This document shows, piece after piece, positions 12,126-13,923 of a stretch of DNA of 13,923 nucleotides. The stretch's first letter is position 1; the number at the start of each line of letters is the position of its first letter. This DNA is from an uncultured Clostridia bacterium (lineage in GTDB: Bacteria > Bacillota_A > Clostridia > Christensenellales > Aristaeellaceae), in the NCBI GenBank assembly GCA_947166205.1, contig CAMVDI010000027.1, positions 1-13,923 of the forward strand. The letters run 5' to 3'. Position numbers and translations under genes: made by a program. The notes under the pieces were generated by a model that saw nothing but the letters and a program-made list of their open reading frames with translations, was not told the DNA's origin and did not search any database.

Positions 12126-13211
12126 ATGGAAAAAGGAAAGGGCTTTGACCTGCGGAATCTTTCCGCCGCGCGTCCTCACCTGCTGGGGCTGGCGACCCTC
12201 TGGGTCGCGCTGTTCCATTCCTATTTTCTGGATTTTTTCCAGTCTCCCCTGCTGACCTCGGCGCGCCTGGTGGGCGTGCTGAACCGGCTGAAGGAGACCG
12301 GTAACTGCGGGGTGGATCTCTTCCTGTTCCTGTCCGGGTTCGGGCTGTATTATTCCTTCTCCCGCCTGCGGGAGTCTTCGCCCCGTCCCGTCCGGGATTT
12401 CTACCGCCGCCGCTTTTCCCTGGTGCTGCCCCCTGTGCTGACCGTCTGCGTCCTCTATTACAGTCTTACGGAAACGGAAGGCCTGGCGGACTGGCTGGGT
12501 CAGGTATCCCTGCTGGGGATTCTGTTTCCCGGCCAGGCCCAAATCGGCTACTGGTATTTCACGCTTCTTCTGCTGCTGTATCTGCTCTTCCCCCTGATCT
12601 GGCGGCTGATCCGGCGCTTCGGCCCGGGCGGCGCCGCGGCGGCGGGCCTTCTCTCCGTCGGCGCGTCGCTGCTGCTCCGGGCCTGGCAGCCCGCCTATTT
12701 CGATCAGACGGAGATCCTGTGGACCCGGATTCCGGTTTTTCTGGCCGGCACAGCCTTCGGAAAGGCCGCCCTGGAAGGAAAGCGGATTCCCCGCTGGATT
12801 CCCCTCCTCTGCATTCCCCTGTCTCTGGCGGGGCTGGCGGCGGTCTCCCGGATTCCCGGCTCCCTGATCTTTCTTCGGCGCTACGCCTACGGGCTGTGGG
12901 CGGTGGCCCTGGCCCTGGCCCACGGATTTCTCTGTTCCCTTCCGAAACGCCGTTCCCCGCTGTACCGGGCCGTCTGCGCGGTCGGGACCTTTTCCCTGGA
13001 GATGTATCTGATCCACGAGCGGATCTATATGGCGGACCCAAGTCCCTTCCTTCCGAATGATCCCGTGGGGCTGACCCGGGCTGCCGCCGCCTTCGTGGCC
13101 GCGCTGCTGCTCTCCGCCCTGCTGCGGACGGCTCTGGGCGCCCTGCGGAAGGCTTTCCGGGCCGCCTGCGCCCGTCCCGGAACCGAAGCCGGCGGCGGAT
13201 CCCCGGCTTGA
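12126..13211 (+). CDS. Acyltransferase family 3 membrane protein (OafA/YrhL-like)
   Basis: A 361-residue protein with about ten helices and the AT-3 signatures: LRNLSAARPHLLGLATLWVA followed by LFH (the proposed catalytic histidine at 31), then NCGVDLFLFLSGFGLYYSFS (60-79), and the basic FYRRRFSLVLPP motif (92-103). A late LEMYLIHERIY resembles the family's YLxH signature. Members O-acylate sugars of surface polysaccharides, peptidoglycan or teichoic acids, usually with acetate. The start at ATG 12126 is preceded by GGGAGGG (12109-12115), 10 nt away; upstream in-frame starts would lie within the tandem repeat. It is transcribed divergently from the flippase operon and would modify the glycan made there; the acceptor is unknown. 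Confidence 0.9.
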   Translation: MEKGKGFDLRNLSAARPHLLGLATLWVALFHSYFLDFFQSPLLTSARLVGVLNRLKETGNCGVDLFLFLSGFGLYYSFSRLRESSPRPVRDFYRRRFSLVLPPVLTVCVLYYSLTETEGLADWLGQVSLLGILFPGQAQIGYWYFTLLLLLYLLFPLIWRLIRRFGPGGAAAAGLLSVGASLLLRAWQPAYFDQTEILWTRIPVFLAGTAFGKAALEGKRIPRWIPLLCIPLSLAGLAAVSRIPGSLIFLRRYAYGLWAVALALAHGFLCSLPKRRSPLYRAVCAVGTFSLEMYLIHERIYMADPSPFLPNDPVGLTRAAAAFVAALLLSALLRTALGALRKAFRAACARPGTEAGGGSPA

Positions 13212-13236
13212 ACCGGGATGCGGAAAGTGTTATGAT
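13208..13236 (+). promoter_or_regulatory. Promoter overlapping the acyltransferase stop codon
   Basis: TTGAAC (13208-13213) and TATGAT (13231-13236), 17 bp apart, form a good sigma-A match. It would transcribe the decayed membrane-protein gene that follows, with a leader of about 100 nt. Confidence 0.5.
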
Positions 13237-13262
13237 ATCAACGTTCCTGAGGGAAGCCCGGC

Positions 13263-13298
13263 GGATGTCCCCGTTTCCGGGGGAAACCCGGGGGATCC
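13263..13298 (+). other. Long interrupted hairpin in a leader
   Basis: GTTTCC (13273-13278) pairs with GGAAAC (13282-13287) around a GGG loop; CCCC/GGGG and the outer GGAT (13263-13266)/ATCC (13295-13298) extend it past small bulges. It lies between the promoter at 13208 and the gene remnant. No terminator T-run is seen. Confidence 0.4.
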
Positions 13299-13346
13299 CG
13301 GCCGGAGATTTTCCGGGAGCGCGCGTCCCGTATGTATGAAAAGAGG

Positions 13347-13578
13347 ATGCTTTCCGTCTTGAAGTCTTCTGTCCCGGCTGATCCGCCTGAAGCCCTGGAG
13401 CCGGAAGCGCCCCTCCGCGGGGCTCGCTCCCCGTACCCCGGCGCTGCTTCTCCTGCTGGTGATGATTCTCTTTCCGATGATCCGGTATATGATCTTCCCC
13501 GATCATGTGCTGGAGCACGATTATGTAACCTACCGCCTCTGTGCTGGCCCTCAATCTCCTGGTGGAACAGAGGGACGG
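13347..13578 (+). pseudogene. Frameshifted N-terminal remnant of a membrane protein
   Basis: ATG 13347 (or TTG 13359) opens a short frame, but protein-like sequence lies in another: from CTG 13369 a basic stretch (SRLIRLKPWSRKRP), one clear membrane helix (TPALLLLLVMILFPMIRYMI) and FPDHVLEHDYVTYR. The apparent continuation SVLALNLLVE is in the third frame, after which the repeat at 13561 cuts the gene off. One extra base near 13365-13370 and another shift near 13532 would restore a single frame. The helix followed by an H-x-x-Y-x-TYR loop resembles the start of GT-C-like membrane proteins of the kind found elsewhere in this window. No exact family is claimed. Confidence 0.5.
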
Positions 13579-13592
13579 TGGAACAGAGGGAC
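13561..13592. repeat. Two head-to-tail copies of GGTGGAACAGAGGGAC
   Basis: The 16-bp unit occurs at 13561-13576 and 13577-13592 and is followed by GGTCC, the start of a third unit. It resembles the GGTAACACAGGGGGC element at 2280-2296. Such GGAACAGAGGGACGGT-type sequences are, in my knowledge, scattered between genes in many clostridial and some other genomes. Here it marks the boundary between the GC-rich glycan locus and the less GC-rich right end. Confidence 0.75.
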
Positions 13593-13608
13593 GGTCCGAG
13601 ACCACTGA

Positions 13609-13812
13609 AAAAGTCCCGATAGCCTAGCGGCACCAAAAACAATTTCAGAACACCCGGAATTCCCTCGATCCCTTATTAAGGAAGTCAAGGATGTTCTCTC
13701 GGACGAGAAGTTCATGCTCCAGAAGGGGCTGCGTTCACTGGTAATGCTGGGGGCGATAAAGCTCCCGCAGAAAACGAAAAGAAAGAAGCCTCCGGAGCTT
13801 TTTACACTCTGA
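13609..13812 (+). pseudogene. Unrecognised ORF fragment of different base composition
   Basis: The frame is open from the TGA at 13606 to a TGA at 13810-13812 (67 codons), with no plausible start and ribosome binding site. The encoded stretch looks protein-like: HPEFPRSLIKEVKDVLSDEK, then FMLQKGLRSLVMLGAIKLPQ and a basic KTKRKKPPELF end. The DNA is much less GC-rich than the rest of the window. It may be the C-terminal remnant of a mobile-element gene, since it abuts a repeat; I do not recognise a family. The opposite strand also has an open frame over its end. Confidence 0.35.
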
Positions 13813-13923
13813 AGGCTGTCATCTTAACGTTATTCAATTCTTCTTCAGTGTTTCTGTTTCCTGTGCCGGACAGCCCACAATCGTCAGACGGGCTGCCAGG
13901 CTCCGCGCTTACTTGTAAAGCAC
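13802..13923 (-). CDS. Possible C-terminal end of a gene entering from the right
   Basis: On the minus strand a frame is open from the window edge to TAA at 13804-13802 (39 codons plus stop), ending in RNTEEELNNVKMTAFRV. It overlaps the end of the rightward fragment by 11 bp. No family is recognised and the stretch is too short to judge; an inverted repeat CAGCCC/GGGCTG (13867-13893) lies inside it. Confidence 0.25.
   Translation of the reverse strand, partial: ALQVSAEPGSPSDDCGLSGTGNRNTEEELNNVKMTAFRV

Noticed and set aside
1..13923. tRNA, rRNA or a known riboswitch
   Set aside because: No cloverleaf with TTCRA-type arms, rRNA core or recognised aptamer was seen by eye in the intergenic stretches; a covariance-model search was not possible.

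Overview
The window looks like a piece of a GC-rich genome (roughly 60-65% G+C by eye) of a Clostridia-like member of the Bacillota. The evidence is strong AGGAGG-type ribosome binding sites, sigma-A type promoters, a LacI-family regulator divergent from a sugar-binding protein, an argininosuccinate lyase sequence of the MKLW-type, and short GGT(G)GAACAGAGGGAC-type interspersed repeats of a kind I associate with clostridial genomes. The genus cannot be named from sequence alone. The binding protein lacks a lipobox cysteine, which is unusual for a single-membrane Gram-positive.

Layout. (1) 1-942 (minus): 5' part of a carbohydrate ABC transporter solute-binding protein, driven by a perfect consensus promoter (TTGACA-17-TATAAT) with a 20-bp perfect palindrome in its leader. 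(2) 1223-2269 (plus): a divergent LacI-family regulator that has no ATG, GTG or TTG start covering its DNA-binding helices; a CTG codon with an ideal ribosome binding site is the best start. (3) 2282-2368: REP-like hairpin and direct repeats. (4) 2455-3128: two consecutive genes that each keep their N- and C-terminal ends but have lost the middle, an argininosuccinate lyase (argH) and a GtrB/DPM-like glycosyltransferase. (5) 3177-6761 (plus): two large polytopic membrane proteins of GT-C glycosyltransferase type (DUF2142-like and DUF6020-like), separated by a 42-codon ORF. (6) 6784-11548 (minus): a compact operon of a GT2 glycosyltransferase, a Wzx-like flippase and a third large membrane protein, transcribed from a promoter near 11866-11894 through a leader of about 310 nt filled with GC-rich repeats and hairpins. 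(7) 11931-13211 (plus): a divergent promoter whose -10 region and downstream hairpin are tandemly repeated (53-bp period, three copies), then an acyltransferase-3 gene. (8) 13212-13923: a promoter, a frameshifted remnant of another membrane protein, a 16-bp duplicated repeat, and a less GC-rich stretch with two unrecognised partial ORFs.

Together, segments 4-8 read as a cell-surface glycan locus. A polyprenyl-phosphate sugar synthase (here broken) would make lipid-linked donors for GT-C enzymes; GT2 and flippase build and export a lipid-linked glycan; the acyltransferase would decorate it. This pathway reading is inference from protein families and gene order. The locus shows heavy remodelling: internal deletions, frameshifts and tandem repeats sit exactly between the intact genes. 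Because nothing outside the window was available, assembly error remains an alternative for the deletions.
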